Counted from the first letter of the stretch, positions 1 through 11,100 are shown. The stretch: DNA of 64,000 nt from Rhodanobacter sp. B04 (GCF_002001125.1 NZ_MUNV01000009.1:1-64000), one strand, 5' to 3'. Numbers and translations: made by a program. Notes: generated from the sequence alone by a model not told the origin.

Positions 1-3000
1 TGGTCGCCTGCAGGTTGCCGCCAATGCTGCCGCTACCCAGGTTCAGCGCTCCCGTGCTGATCGCCGTCAGCGCGCCCGTGCTCAACGTGCCCAGCGTCAA
101 TGCACCCGCATCCGTGATCTGCGTCGTGCCACCGGTCAGGCTCACCGCTCCCGTGAACGCATTGCTGGCATTGGTCAGCGTGATCGCATTCGCGCCGGCA
201 TTGAAGCTCGACGTACCCGCTACCGTGAACGCACCGCCTTGCGTGATGCCACCGGCCGTCGTCGTTACCGACAACGGGCCATTGATCGTCAGCGCATTCG
301 CGCTGAACGTGCCGCTGTTCGTCGTCAGGCTGGTCAGCGCCGTCGTGCCGCCGACCGCGCCACCCAAGGTGGCCGCACCGCCCGTGCTTATGCTCAGCTT
401 GTGCGCACCGTCCACCGTCGAGGCCAGGTCGATCGCACCGCTACCCGTACTCGTCAGCGTCGTATCCGCTCCCAGCGTCACCGCACCGCTGTATGTCTGG
501 CCACCGCTCGTGCTCACACTCGCCGTGTTGATCGCGGTCGTGCCACTGATCGCCAGTGCGTTCACCCCCGACAATGCACCGCCCAGCACCGCATTGCCCG
601 TCACGGTCAGGCTGTTGCCGCCACCGGTCACGCCGGCCAGGCTCACCGTCGTGCCCGTCAGCGTGTCGTTGCCGCCCAAGGTCACCGCATCGTTGTAAGT
701 CTGCGTACCCGTCGTGCTGACATTGCCATCCAGCCTTGTCGTACCTGCCGCATCCGTGGTTAGGCTCGCCAGCGCCGCCGTGCCACCCACCACGCCACCA
801 AACGTGGTCAGGCCGCCCGTGTTCACGATCAGGTTGTGCGCACCGTCCACCGTCGAGACGAAGTCGATTGCGCCATTGCCGCTGCTCGCCAGCGTCGCAT
901 CCCCACCCAGCGTCAACGCATTGCCGTACGTCTGCGCTCCCGTCGGGCTGACATTGCCACCCAGCGTCGTGCTGCCCGCCGCATTCTGGATATTCAGGCT
1001 CGTCAGCTTCGTCGTACCACCGACCGCTCCGCCGAACGTGGTTACACCGCTGGTGTTCACGATCAGGTTGTGCGCACCGTCCACCGTCGAACCCGAGTCG
1101 ATCGCACCGCCGCCACTGCTCGCCAGGGTCGCGTCGCCGCCCAGGGTCACCGCATCGTTGTAGGTCTGCGCTCCCGTCGTGCTGACGTTGCCATCCAGCA
1201 TCGTGCTGCCCGCCGCATCCGTGGTCAGGCTCGCCAGCGCCGTCGTACCGCCGACCGCGCCACCGAACGTGGTCAGCCCACCGGTGTTCACCGCCAGGTT
1301 GTACGCACCGTTCACCGTCGAGACGAAGTCGATCGCGCCATTGCCGGTGCTCGCCAGCGTCGCATCCGCACCCAGCGTCACCGCGTTGTTGTACGTCTGA
1401 CCACCGCCGGTGCTCACATTGCCGTCGATCGTGATGCCGCCGCCCGCACTCACGTTCAGCGCACCGCCCACACCCACCACCGGGATCGTCAACGCGGCAT
1501 TGGTATAGTTCAAGGTCAGGTTGCCCGCCACGCTGGCCGGCAGCGTCAGCGTACCCGGCGTCGCGTCAGTGTTCTCCAGCGACAGGTTGTTGATCGCCGC
1601 TCCGGCACCGGCGGCAAAACTCACGCCCGATTTGAAATCGTTCGCCTGGGTACCCAGGTTGATGTCCTGCGTGGTACCCGCCGTCGTGCTGTTCTGGGTG
1701 AACGTCGCCGCACCCGTCACCGTCAACGCACCCGTCTCGGTCAACGCGCCCGTGCTGTTCACGGCCAGCGTGCCCGTTACCGTGCTGGCACCCAGCACGG
1801 TCGCACGGTTGTTCGTCAAACCCACGTTGCCGCCGGTCAGGCTCACCGCTCCCGTGAACGCATTGCTGGCATTGGTCAGCGTGATCGCATTCGCGCCGGC
1901 ATTGAAGCTCGACGTACCCGCTACCGTGAACGCACCGCCTTGCGTGATGCCACCGGCCGTCGTCGTTACCGACAACGGGCCATTGATCGTCAGCGCATTC
2001 GCGCTGAACGTGCCGCTGTTCGTCGTCAGGCTGGTCAGCGCCGTCGTGCCGCCGACCGCGCCACCCAAGGTGGCCGCACCGCCCGTGCTTATGCTCAGCT
2101 TGTGCGCACCGTCCACCGTCGAGGCCAGGTCGATCGCACCGCTACCCGTACTCGTCAGCGTCGTATCCGCTCCCAGCGTCACCGCACCGCTGTATGTCTG
2201 GCCACCGCTCGTGCTCACACTCGCCGTGTTGATCGCGGTCGTGCCACTGATCGCCAGTGCGTTCACCCCCGACAATGCACCGCCCAGCACCGCATTGCCC
2301 GTCACGGTCAGGCTGTTGCCGCCACCGGTCACGCCGGCCAGGCTCACCGTCGTGCCCGTCAGCGTGTCGTTGCCGCCCAAGGTCACCGCATCGTTGTAAG
2401 TCTGCGTACCCGTCGTGCTGACATTGCCATCCAGCCTTGTCGTACCTGCCGCATCCGTGGTTAGGCTCGCCAGCGCCGCCGTGCCACCCACCACGCCACC
2501 AAACGTGGTCAGGCCGCCCGTGTTCACGATCAGGTTGTGCGCACCGTCCACCGTCGAGACGAAGTCGATTGCGCCATTGCCGCTGCTCGCCAGCGTCGCA
2601 TCCCCACCCAGCGTCAACGCATTGCCGTACGTCTGCGCTCCCGTCGTGCTGACATTGCCACCCAGCGTCGTGCTGCCCGCCGCATTCTGGATATTCAGGC
2701 TCGTCAGCTTCGTCGTACCACCGACCGCTCCGCCGAACGTGGTTACACCGCTGGTGTTCACGATCAGGTTGTGCGCACCGTCCACCGTCGAACCCGAGTC
2801 GATCGCACCGCCGCCACTGCTCGCCAGGGTCGCGTCGCCGCCCAGGGTCACCGCATCGTTGTAGGTCTGCGCTCCCGTCGTGCTGACGTTGCCATCCAGC
2901 ATCGTGCTGCCCGCCGCATCCGTGGTCAGGCTCGCCAGCGCCGTCGTACCGCCGACCGCGCCACCGAACGTGGTCAGCCCACCGGTGTTCACCGCCAGGT

Positions 3001-5542
3001 TGTACGCACCGTTCACCGTCGAGACGAAGTCGATCGCGCCATTGCCGGTGCTCGCCAGCGTCGCATCCGCACCCAGCGTCACCGCGTTGTTGTACGTCTG
3101 ACCACCGCCGGTGCTCACATTGCCGTCGATCGTGATGCCGCCGCCCGCACTCACGTTCAGCGCACCGCCCACACCCACCACCGGGATCGTCAACGCGGCA
3201 TTGGTATAGTTCAAGGTCAGGTTGCCCGCCACGCTGGCCGGCAGCGTCAGCGTACCCGGCGTCGCGTCAGTGTTCTCCAGCGACAGGTTGTTGATCGCCG
3301 CTCCGGCACCGGCGGCAAAACTCACGCCCGATTTGAAATCGTTCGCCTGGGTACCCAGGTTGATGTCCTGCGTGGTACCCGCCGTCGTGCTGTTCTGGGT
3401 GAACGTCGCCGCACCCGTCACCGTCAACGCACCCGTCTCGGTCAACGCGCCCGTGCTGTTCACGGCCAGCGTGCCCGTTACCGTGCTGGCACCCAGCACG
3501 GTCGCACGGTTGTTCGTCAAACCCACGTTGCCGCCGGTCAGGCTCACCGCTCCCGTGAACGCATTGCTGGCATTGGTCAGCGTGATCGCATTCGCGCCGG
3601 CATTGAAGCTGCTGGTGCCACCGACGGTCAGCACACCAGCGCTACCTTCCGCGATGGACGCGGCAGCCACGAGGTTGCCGATGCTTAACGTACCGCCACC
3701 CGTGTTGATGGCGCCCGTATGCGTCAGATTACCGATCTGCACCGCACCGGTGGTTTCGATATCCACATTGCCGCCACGGGTATTGATCGTGGCATTGCCG
3801 GTATTGCCGATCACCACCGCGCAGGCGGTGGAAGAGGCGCATGTCGCATTGCTGCTGTAGGTGGTTCCTGCAGCAGCACCGCCATAATTTGCCCACAGGT
3901 ATACGTTGAGCGGGTTGGCCGTGCTGGCACCGGTGATGTTGTTGTTGAGGAAAATGCTGCCGGCGGCTTCCAGATACAGCGAGCCGGCCCCGCTGGCCGT
4001 GATCGCGCTATTGAGCGTGATATCGCCATTCTGCGCACCATTCGCGGCATTGTTTGTAAACACGAATACGTTGGTGCCGCCGGTCAGTGCGCTGCTTAGC
4101 TCGCTGGCCTTGATATTCGAGGTATTGCCACTGGCCGTGTAAATGCTGCCGCTGACATTGACATTGCTGTCAGCGGCATTGCTGATGGTCACATCGTATG
4201 GATCCAGCAGCCAGGTACCCGCATAACCATGTGGCGCCGATGCATCCACCTGGCCTTGCGCGTCGAGGCCATAATGCGACGACGTCTCGACCCTGCCGCC
4301 GTTGCCGCTGATCGCACCGCCACGCGCGCTGATGTTGCCGTAGAAATTGTTGACGTCGTTGCCCCACACCACTACCGAGCCGCCATTGCCCCATTGCGTT
4401 GCATCGGCCTTGAGCATGGCATCCGGCCCGACATAGGTCGCTGCAGCCGTTTGCAGTCCTTCACCGCCCTGCCAACCACCGCCGACGCGGATGCTGCCAC
4501 CGCCATAAGTGCCCGAGGCGTCGATGCTGCCGCCCAGGACACCGACGTTCTGGTCGGACAGAAGCTGCACACTGCCGCCATGTGAGCCTGTGACATTGAT
4601 CGTGCCACTGTCGACGGTGTTGCCACCACTGGCAATCAGGCGTACCACACCACCATCGGTATTGATTCCGCTGGCATTGATGACGCCGGTATTGTTGACC
4701 AGGTCGGTGAACAGGTTCTTGGCCGCCGAGGCCTGCAGCACCACGGTGCCGCTGGTGGCACTCAAGGTGCCGTTATTGCTGACGGCAGCCTGGTCGGCTT
4801 CCAGGCGCTGCTTGAGCTCGCCGGTGAGCTGGATGTTGATGAGGCCGTTGCCGTCGAAGTCGAGCACGGCCTGATCGGCACCATCGAGATTGATGCTTCC
4901 GTAATTGGCGAGGATAACGCCGTTGTTGACGACACTGCCGCCGATCAGGCTGATCGAGCCGCCGCTGGCCGCCTGCAACAGACCGTAGTTGACGATGCCC
5001 GCACCACCGCCCACCGCGTTGAGGGTGTAGTTGCCGGCGAGAAAATTGGTCGGCGTGAGATCCAGCGTACTCGCCATCAGACCGCCGACATTCAGTTGCG
5101 CCGTGGCGCCGAAGATGATGCCGTGCGTGTTGATCAGGAAGATCTGGCCGTTCGAGTTGATGCGACCGAAGATCTGGCTGGGGTTTTGATCGAGTATTCG
5201 GTTCAGGGCCACCGCAAAACGCGAAGGCTGGTTGAAAATCACCGATTCGTTCGCGGTGAGGTTGAACGTGTTCCAGTTCAACGCGAGCTGATTCGAGGCC
5301 TGGTTGATGACGGTCTGATTGCCGCTTTGCGTGATCGAACCTGAGCCGCCAACCACCACGCCTCCGGTCGGGCCGCCAGCCAGCGCATCGCCGCTGAAGA
5401 TGATCGATCCGACGGCCAAGCCGATACACAGGCTGATTGGCCAGGTTTTGCGTAATGGCAACGCTTTGGCCAATGCCGAAGTCGCATGTGTCCGCGCAGA
5501 GTTGCGCTGCTCATTCCGATGAGTGCTGGTGTGCTTGCTCAT
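1..5542 (-). CDS. TpsA filamentous-haemagglutinin-like exoprotein (3' end outside window)
   Basis: Large secreted adhesin of a two-partner secretion system, open for at least 1847 codons and cut by the left edge. The ATG at 5542 gives a long basic N-region followed by a hydrophobic stretch (residues 35-50) and a signal-peptidase site after Ala-Leu-Ala (residue 55). The next roughly 150 residues look like a TPS domain: N-Q-P-S-R-F, then I-F-G-R-I-N-S-N-G-Q-I-F-L-I-N, then N-T-H-G-I-I-F-G. Further on is the G-T-W-L-L-D-P-Y-D-V-T-I motif common in these adhesins, then Gly/Thr/Asn-rich beta-helix repeats of about 77 residues. The start lies 12 bases after the tpsB stop, so the two are one operon and TpsB is the dedicated pore. 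Two 567-residue super-repeats are almost identical. Whether the C-terminus carries a toxin or CDI-type domain cannot be seen. Confidence 0.9.
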   Translation of the reverse strand, partial: MSKHTSTHRNEQRNSARTHATSALAKALPLRKTWPISLCIGLAVGSIIFSGDALAGGPTGGVVVGGSGSITQSGNQTVINQASNQLALNWNTFNLTANESVIFNQPSRFAVALNRILDQNPSQIFGRINSNGQIFLINTHGIIFGATAQLNVGGLMASTLDLTPTNFLAGNYTLNAVGGGAGIVNYGLLQAASGGSISLIGGSVVNNGVILANYGSINLDGADQAVLDFDGNGLINIQLTGELKQRLEADQAAVSNNGTLSATSGTVVLQASAAKNLFTDLVNNTGVINASGINTDGGVVRLIASGGNTVDSGTINVTGSHGGSVQLLSDQNVGVLGGSIDASGTYGGGSIRVGGGWQGGEGLQTAAATYVGPDAMLKADATQWGNGGSVVVWGNDVNNFYGNISARGGAISGNGGRVETSSHYGLDAQGQVDASAPHGYAGTWLLDPYDVTISNAADSNVNVSGSIYTASGNTSNIKASELSSALTGGTNVFVFTNNAANGAQNGDITLNSAITASGAGSLYLEAAGSIFLNNNITGASTANPLNVYLWANYGGAAAGTTYSSNATCASSTACAVVIGNTGNATINTRGGNVDIETTGAVQIGNLTHTGAINTGGGTLSIGNLVAAASIAEGSAGVLTVGGTSSFNAGANAITLTNASNAFTGAVSLTGGNVGLTNNRATVLGASTVTGTLAVNSTGALTETGALTVTGAATFTQNSTTAGTTQDINLGTQANDFKSGVSFAAGAGAAINNLSLENTDATPGTLTLPASVAGNLTLNYTNAALTIPVVGVGGALNVSAGGGITIDGNVSTGGGQTYNNAVTLGADATLASTGNGAIDFVSTVNGAYNLAVNTGGLTTFGGAVGGTTALASLTTDAAGSTMLDGNVSTTGAQTYNDAVTLGGDATLASSGGGAIDSGSTVDGAHNLIVNTSGVTTFGGAVGGTTKLTSLNIQNAAGSTTLGGNVSTTGAQTYGNALTLGGDATLASSGNGAIDFVSTVDGAHNLIVNTGGLTTFGGVVGGTAALASLTTDAAGTTRLDGNVSTTGTQTYNDAVTLGGNDTLTGTTVSLAGVTGGGNSLTVTGNAVLGGALSGVNALAISGTTAINTASVSTSGGQTYSGAVTLGADTTLTSTGSGAIDLASTVDGAHKLSISTGGAATLGGAVGGTTALTSLTTNSGTFSANALTINGPLSVTTTAGGITQGGAFTVAGTSSFNAGANAITLTNASNAFTGAVSLTGGNVGLTNNRATVLGASTVTGTLAVNSTGALTETGALTVTGAATFTQNSTTAGTTQDINLGTQANDFKSGVSFAAGAGAAINNLSLENTDATPGTLTLPASVAGNLTLNYTNAALTIPVVGVGGALNVSAGGGITIDGNVSTGGGQTYNNAVTLGADATLASTGNGAIDFVSTVNGAYNLAVNTGGLTTFGGAVGGTTALASLTTDAAGSTMLDGNVSTTGAQTYNDAVTLGGDATLASSGGGAIDSGSTVDGAHNLIVNTSGVTTFGGAVGGTTKLTSLNIQNAAGSTTLGGNVSPTGAQTYGNALTLGGDATLASSGNGAIDFVSTVDGAHNLIVNTGGLTTFGGVVGGTAALASLTTDAAGTTRLDGNVSTTGTQTYNDAVTLGGNDTLTGTTVSLAGVTGGGNSLTVTGNAVLGGALSGVNALAISGTTAINTASVSTSGGQTYSGAVTLGADTTLTSTGSGAIDLASTVDGAHKLSISTGGAATLGGAVGGTTALTSLTTNSGTFSANALTINGPLSVTTTAGGITQGGAFTVAGTSSFNAGANAITLTNASNAFTGAVSLTGGTTQITDAGALTLGTLSTGALTAISTGALNLGSGSIGGNLQAT
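132..3610 (-). repeat. Two near-identical 1701-bp in-frame tandem repeats in tpsA
   Basis: The period is exactly 1701 bases (567 codons). Copy 1 is 132-1832, copy 2 is 1833-3533, and a 77-base piece of a third copy ends at 3610, where the sequence diverges. Comparing the copies I found one base difference, at 946 against 2647, which changes Thr to Pro in the protein. Inside each unit there are diverged sub-repeats of about 231 bases (77 codons). The near identity of the long copies implies very recent duplication, ongoing homogenisation, or an assembly error. Confidence 0.93.
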
Positions 5543-5554
5543 GATCATCATCCG

Positions 5555-7336
5555 TTAATACGTGAAGCTGAATCGAGCGTAGACGTGGTAGCCCTTGCCA
5601 TCCGAGGCATTCTGGGAGCTGATAGCTTTCGAACCATCGAGATGGAACTCGAAATGGTTGAAACGCGGCAGGCGGAAGATCAGACCTGCGCCAGCACCGC
5701 TGAGGGTCGCTGTCGCCGGCGTGGTGAGGCGGTTGGCACCTGCCGAATAACCCTTCGCGTAGTCGACGAACACCTCGAACTCGAGCAGCTCGCGCCATGG
5801 GCGGCCGTAGAAAGGCGAGATGACCTTGCCGAACCCGGGCGCATCGACGTGATACTCGAGCGAGGTGTAGTAGCCGCGATCGCGCAAGGCATCGGCAATG
5901 GGATAGGCGCGCGTGCTGTCAGGACCACCGAGCACGAATTGCTCAAGCGGCACCAACGCATTGTTGGTGTATTGGCCGACGAACTTGAAATTGAGTCGCT
6001 GCGACTGGGTCAGGAACTGCAGCCGTGTATACGACAACTTGGCCACGGTGAAATTGCTGTCGTGTTGCGGACTGACCAGATCCGGTTCACTGGAGTTGTC
6101 GTTGATGGCCTTGCGCACATCCACCTGCAGAATATCGACGCCATGAAAACGGCGATCGGTGCGCATCATGCCCCAGCCCAGGTCGGCCACCAGGAACTTC
6201 TCATCCGACAGGCTGGTACCAAGACTGCTGAGCTTCGACTCTTCCTCGATGAGATGCAGCGTGCCCTGCATTTTCAGGTCGTCGTCATTGATGAACTTCC
6301 AGTCGAAGCCACCGTAATACTGCGAAGTGGGACCCTTGACGTTGAGGGCTGCGAAGGTGCCGGTATTGACCTGCAACTCGCTGCGCGAGGCGCCCACGAC
6401 CGCACTGAGACCGGGTGCGATCGGCGCAGGCGCGCGATAGCTCAGCGAGCCGTAGACGTTGTTGTTCGGATCGAGCGCATATTCCAGGTTGGCATTGAAG
6501 GTGTCGCCGATACCCAGCGGGTTGTCCCACTCCAGACCTGCATCGGCGCGGTACTGGCCGGTGAGATCAGTGCCGTAATTGTTGGCGCCCAGCGTGATCT
6601 GGTAAGGCCTTTTCGCCTCGTTGGCGATCATCACCAGGTCGGTGTCGCCGGTATTGGCGCCGGGCTGGAACGTCGACGATACCGAGACGCCCGGCAGGTC
6701 GCGCGCATACAGCAACGCCGTATCGACATCGCTTTTCAGCAATGGCTTGCCCTTGAGTTTCTCCGCAGGCGCGGCGATCACACTGGAGCGATAGCGCTTG
6801 TTGCCCTTGACGATGATCTTGCCGATCTGACCTTCGAGCACCTGGATCTGGACAACCCGGTCCGGGCCGATGGTCTGCGCCGGCAGAAATGCATTGGAAA
6901 CGATGAAACCAGCCGTCCGATAGCGCTCGGTGATCTTGTCGGCGATAGCTTGCATCTGGGCGAAGGTCAATTCCACCGGCGTGCCGTTCTTGGCCAGCTG
7001 CTGGTATTGCGCATCAGCCAGTGCCTGGATGCTCGCCGGCGTCACGCCAATATCTGCATGGTTGGCCACACCGCTGACGCGAAAACCAGCCACCTCGATC
7101 TTCTGGGAGCCCCGGTTGCCGGTATCGCGATCCCGCACCGGCGGCACGACTCCAGCCGATGCCTGCGGCGGCGAGGCGGCGGTGGGTGGTGACGCGGCCG
7201 TGGCCGCAGGATTTCCGGCATCAGAAGCCGATCTGTTGGATGCTTGAACCGACGCGGAAGTGCTGGCGTCTTGCGCCCAGACGACTCCGCCAGTCAATGC
7301 AGAAGCCAACGCTGCTGCGAGGCAAACAGTTCGCAC
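5555..7336 (-). CDS. TpsB two-partner secretion transporter (ShlB/FhaC/HecB family)
   Basis: Outer-membrane Omp85-superfamily pore that secretes the adjacent TpsA. Its 593 residues match the usual family length. A signal peptide ends near V-V-W-A (about residue 21), followed by a low-complexity linker and a POTRA-type region at about 75-155 (K-I-E-V-A-G-F-R-V-S-G, then I-Q-V-L-E-G-Q-I-G-K-I-I-V). The C-terminal barrel contains the F-V-L-G-G-P-D-S-T-R-A-Y-P element (about residues 465-480), the family's VRGY/F-like motif on barrel strand 6. The protein ends in aromatic Phe-Thr-Tyr, as expected for a barrel protein. The start is GTG, chosen because a strong GGGGGAA lies just upstream. It is the first gene of the tpsBA operon. 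Confidence 0.93.
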   Translation of the reverse strand: MRTVCLAAALASALTGGVVWAQDASTSASVQASNRSASDAGNPAATAASPPTAASPPQASAGVVPPVRDRDTGNRGSQKIEVAGFRVSGVANHADIGVTPASIQALADAQYQQLAKNGTPVELTFAQMQAIADKITERYRTAGFIVSNAFLPAQTIGPDRVVQIQVLEGQIGKIIVKGNKRYRSSVIAAPAEKLKGKPLLKSDVDTALLYARDLPGVSVSSTFQPGANTGDTDLVMIANEAKRPYQITLGANNYGTDLTGQYRADAGLEWDNPLGIGDTFNANLEYALDPNNNVYGSLSYRAPAPIAPGLSAVVGASRSELQVNTGTFAALNVKGPTSQYYGGFDWKFINDDDLKMQGTLHLIEEESKLSSLGTSLSDEKFLVADLGWGMMRTDRRFHGVDILQVDVRKAINDNSSEPDLVSPQHDSNFTVAKLSYTRLQFLTQSQRLNFKFVGQYTNNALVPLEQFVLGGPDSTRAYPIADALRDRGYYTSLEYHVDAPGFGKVISPFYGRPWRELLEFEVFVDYAKGYSAGANRLTTPATATLSGAGAGLIFRLPRFNHFEFHLDGSKAISSQNASDGKGYHVYARFSFTY

Positions 7337-7780
7337 GATACTTTCCCCCGGGCCGCACCATCATCCATTGGCGACGCGCCCCGGGAACATCTAAGGTCGC
7401 GCCGGCTGCGAAATTCCAAGCCGATGAAACTCAAGCAATTGCTGCCTGCACTGGCTTGTTACCAGCGGCAGGATACACCTTTACCCGTTGAAAAGAACAG
7501 GCCATTTTCTGTCGGGAAAACACCTACAGCATCGCAGGGAAAACGCTCACTCAAACCGTCTGCCGCTGCAGGCTTTTCGGCAGATTATTCAGCTTAACCA
7601 CATCAATTACCGGCCTACCAGCGGGTAATCGCGATGGCTTGCATAGCCACCACCAAAAGTGTCGCCATCCACAAAACAACACCGCGCACAGAAACTAGCG
7701 ACTCATGACCGCACGAACCCATCGACGCATCGCAAGTGTTCGCGAAACCGGTGAAGCTGCGATGACAGATAGTTTTATTT
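7337..7780. other. Non-coding stretch upstream of tpsB
   Basis: This stretch of 444 bases lies between the 3' end of the small T6SS-linked membrane gene and the tpsB start. It must hold the tpsBA promoter and the end of the T6SS transcript. I see short inverted repeats (for example TGGCT/AGCCA near 7635 and CTGCCG/CGGCAG near 7560-7585) but no hairpin followed by a T-run, no convincing -35/-10 pair and no riboswitch I can recognise. Confidence 0.5.
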
Positions 7781-8137
7781 TCATTCACCGCGCAGCAGCC
7801 ACCAAGTCAGCAGGATCAATACCACGACGCCCGCAGCGAGCGCGAGCAAGGGTTTCCAGGCGATCGCCGGTCGCATCGACAACAGGGTCGTCAAGGCTTT
7901 GCCGGATCCGTTCGATGCCTCGCCCGACGGCGTCTGGGCATGCCTTGCACGCGGCGCCGTCAACGCATCCGGGTGCACCAGTGCCTTGCGTGCAGTGACG
8001 ACGTTGCTGCTGTCGTGCAGCGATTGCAGCAGCTTGCGACGCCGCGCACGGTAGTCGGCACGTGTGATCCGACCGAGCCGATGCGCCTCGTCCAAGGCCC
8101 GGAGATCACGATTGACTGCCTGTTCCCATTCAGTCAT
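7781..8137 (-). CDS. Small SHOCT-like, C-terminally membrane-anchored protein coupled to ppkA
   Basis: A 118-residue protein whose ATG overlaps the ppkA stop as ATGA, so it is translationally coupled to the kinase. Residues 13-40 (L-D-E-A-H-R-L-G-R-I-T-R-A-D-Y-R-A-R-R-R-K-L-L) resemble a SHOCT-type short helical motif. A hydrophobic segment at about 97-116 (L-A-L-A-A-G-V-V-V-L-I-L-L-T-W-W-L-L) sits almost at the C-terminus, giving a tail-anchored layout with the N-terminus in the cytoplasm. Function is unknown. Its position suggests a small partner of the PpkA/PppA switch or of the membrane complex. A longer reading from upstream exists but would lie inside ppkA. Confidence 0.75.
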   Translation of the reverse strand: MTEWEQAVNRDLRALDEAHRLGRITRADYRARRRKLLQSLHDSSNVVTARKALVHPDALTAPRARHAQTPSGEASNGSGKALTTLLSMRPAIAWKPLLALAAGVVVLILLTWWLLRGE

Positions 8138-11100
8138 TTCAGCTCCCTGAGTATCCGGAAACCTACATCCTTCTGTGGCGAACCACTGTCCGCGCGATGT
8201 GTGTCGACGCTGCAGTCCGACCAGTAGCTGTTGTAGCTGCCGCCACGCACCATGACACTGCCGCCGCTCACCACCCATTCCCAGACATTGCCGGTCAGGT
8301 TGACCAGACCCCACGGATTGCGTGAACGGCCCTTGGGCGATACCGCCGCACCATTGTTGTCGCCGCCATTGGCCGATGGCGGGATGCAGTTGCTGTCATC
8401 GGCCTGTTTCCAGTTGCCCCCTGCCTTGGCCGCATGTGTCCATTCGGCATCGCTGGGCAGGCGATAGGTATAACCACTGACGTCACTCAGCCAGCGCGCA
8501 TAGGCCTGGGCCTGATCGAGGCTGATTCGACTGACTGGTGCGCTGGCCAAATCCGGGTCGTCCACCGAGAACGCCGCGCACTTGCCGGTGGCACGGCAGA
8601 ACTGGTTGAACTCGCTGATGGAAATTTCGGCGCGCGACATGGCATACGGTTTGCCGCCACCCATACCGGGTACCACCACGAGCAACGGCCCACGTGCGGT
8701 CGCTGATTTATCGAAGCAGAATTTGCCGGTACCGACCAGCTCCGGCTTGTCGCAAGGATCCGCTCCGTTGGCAGCCGCCGGCGTCGCCCCGCCGACGTTC
8801 GCAGCCGGCTTGGTCACGGGTGCCGCACCCGGCTTGCCGGGAACCACCGGCTTGCCGGGTTCGACGCCCGGCGAGGGCGGCGCTTCGGTGACGGGCGCGT
8901 TCGGCGTTGCCGCAGGCTGAACCACCGGCACCGGTGCGGCGCCGGTGGGCTTGAGCTTGTCGAGCTGATCTGACAGCGACTTTGCGGACAGTTGTCCACG
9001 TATCTTCATGTCCGCCTCGAGACTGGCCAGGGCCGTCGCATCGGTCCGGCGGGCGTCATCCAGTTGCTTCTTCAGCTGCGCGTATTCGGTGGCGCTCGCC
9101 AGCGGCTGCTTGCCCGCCGCCATGATCGCGGCGACCAGATCGTAGCGCGCCTTCGCCGCACGCAGATCGGCGTTGCCACCGAGGGTCTTGAGACCCTGTC
9201 CGAGAACGTCCGCCGCTTTCTGGTAATGGCTTTTCTGGAAGGTGTCCTTGGCCAGGCCCAGGTACGCATCGGCCAGCAGCTTCGGGCCCTCCGTCTTGAG
9301 GAACGGATTGTCCGGCTGCAAGGCCTTGATCCGATCCAGTGACTGGGTGGCTTTGCCGACATCGTCCGCGGCCGCTGCGCTGCGCATCGACTCGATGCGC
9401 GACTTCACTTCGGCATCGGCGCTTTCCTGCGCCGCCTGCGCCTGCAACTGTGCCTGCAATGCATCGAGCTTGCCGCTTTGCGCAATCAGCTCGGGCGATT
9501 TGGGCACGTACTTGAGGCCGAAATCCACAGCGAGTCTGGCCTGCGGCAGATGCTGCGGATCGGCAAGCTGCGCGGCCGCACCGGCGACCGCCGTGCCCAG
9601 CGCGGCAACGGCGCGTTGGGTCTCGGGCGAATTGTCGCCCTGCAGTTTGCTCATCGCAGCGGCCACCGCTTGCTGCCAGTCCGGCGTAAGCAGCGGCTTC
9701 GCGATGAGGCCAGACAAGGTGGTGCGCGCCTGCGCGATCGCCTGCGCCTGGGCCTGCTGGGTCTGTTTCAGCATCGAGGAACGCGCCGTCGCGATGTCAG
9801 CCAGCGCCTTGGCGTAACCGGCCTCGCTCGGATCCATCTGCTGGCCGGCCTGGATCACGCTCTGCGCGGTATCGAAATCGTTCGCGGCCATGCGGTCGCG
9901 CGCCAGTTTGATCAGGCTGGCATCGACGCTGCCACGCAACTGGACATAATCCGGTGCCGTCTCGCCGATCTGGGTACGCGCGCTGCCCAGCGCGCTCTTG
10001 ACGTCCTGCAGCCAGACTACCGTGCCCTGCGGACTTGCCAGCAGGTCGGTAACGCGGCTCTTGGCCAGCGCGTTGCGTTGCGCTTCACTGGCCGCCTTCT
10101 GCGCCTGCTGGTTTTGTTGGTCCAACAGGGTCTGCCGCGTCGCGGAAAGTGAGGCGTCGCCGGGGAACAGGTCGATGCCGAAGCCGGCAATGCTGATGGC
10201 GCTGGCAAGATCACCGGCGGTCTGCTTTTCCGTCGCCTGCGCTGCCAGCAGCTGTTTCAACCGGGTCGCCTGCGCGGCAAGCCGAGGGTCATCGCCGAGC
10301 TGTTTGGCCGCATCGCGATAAGCCGCAGCCACCTGGGTGCGCCAGTCGTCGGCGTTGTTCGCGTGATCGATCTGGCTGGTCAGTGTCTGCAGACTCTGCT
10401 CGCGCAGTTGCTGCTGCTGCCTCGCCTGCTGCTCCTGCTGCTGCTGTGCCGCCAGGGCTTTGCCGAGTTCGTCGAGCTGGGCGGCACGCTGCTTCAGGCG
10501 TGCGGAATCCGGGAACAGGCTGCTGGCCAGCTTGAGTTCAGCGGCTGCTTCGTCGACGTGACCGGCATCGAGCGACTTGCCGATGGCCGTGTCGTACTTC
10601 AGCTCGAGCTCGGCGTTCTTGAGCAAGGCGCTGGTCGGATCGATCGCACGGATGTGGCTCAAGGTCTTGACGACGTTGTTCGGCTGATTCTCGAAGATCG
10701 CACCGGCTTCGATCTGCTGGCTGAGCTGGGTATCCAGCGTGTTGAGCAGGTCGTTCTTCTGCTTGTCGATCGCGCTGCGCCGCAAGTCCAGCGTCGGCGA
10801 ATACAGTTTCAGATCATCGCGCAGCTTGAACACCTGCTGTGCCTTGACGTAGTCGTAGCGATCCTTGTCGGGGTTCCAGTAGGTGTCGATGCGGCTCAGC
10901 AGGTAGGTCTGGATCAGGTCGCTCTGATCCACCACGATCCGCTTGCGGTCGTCTTCACCCAGGCTGTTGAGCGCCTGCAGCGCCTGGTTCTCGTCGACGT
11001 AATGGTCCGGGCGGGTCGTCGTGAACCGGGCGATCACTTCGGCGACCTGATGCTTCTGCTGGTAGACGATCCAGCCCCACACGCCGCCAGCCAGCACTAG

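Noticed and set aside
836-2464. Long Arg-rich open frame on the plus strand over the tpsA repeats
   Set aside because: It repeats with the 1701-bp unit and its composition is that of the antisense strand of a Gly/Thr-rich adhesin; no start signal or domain.
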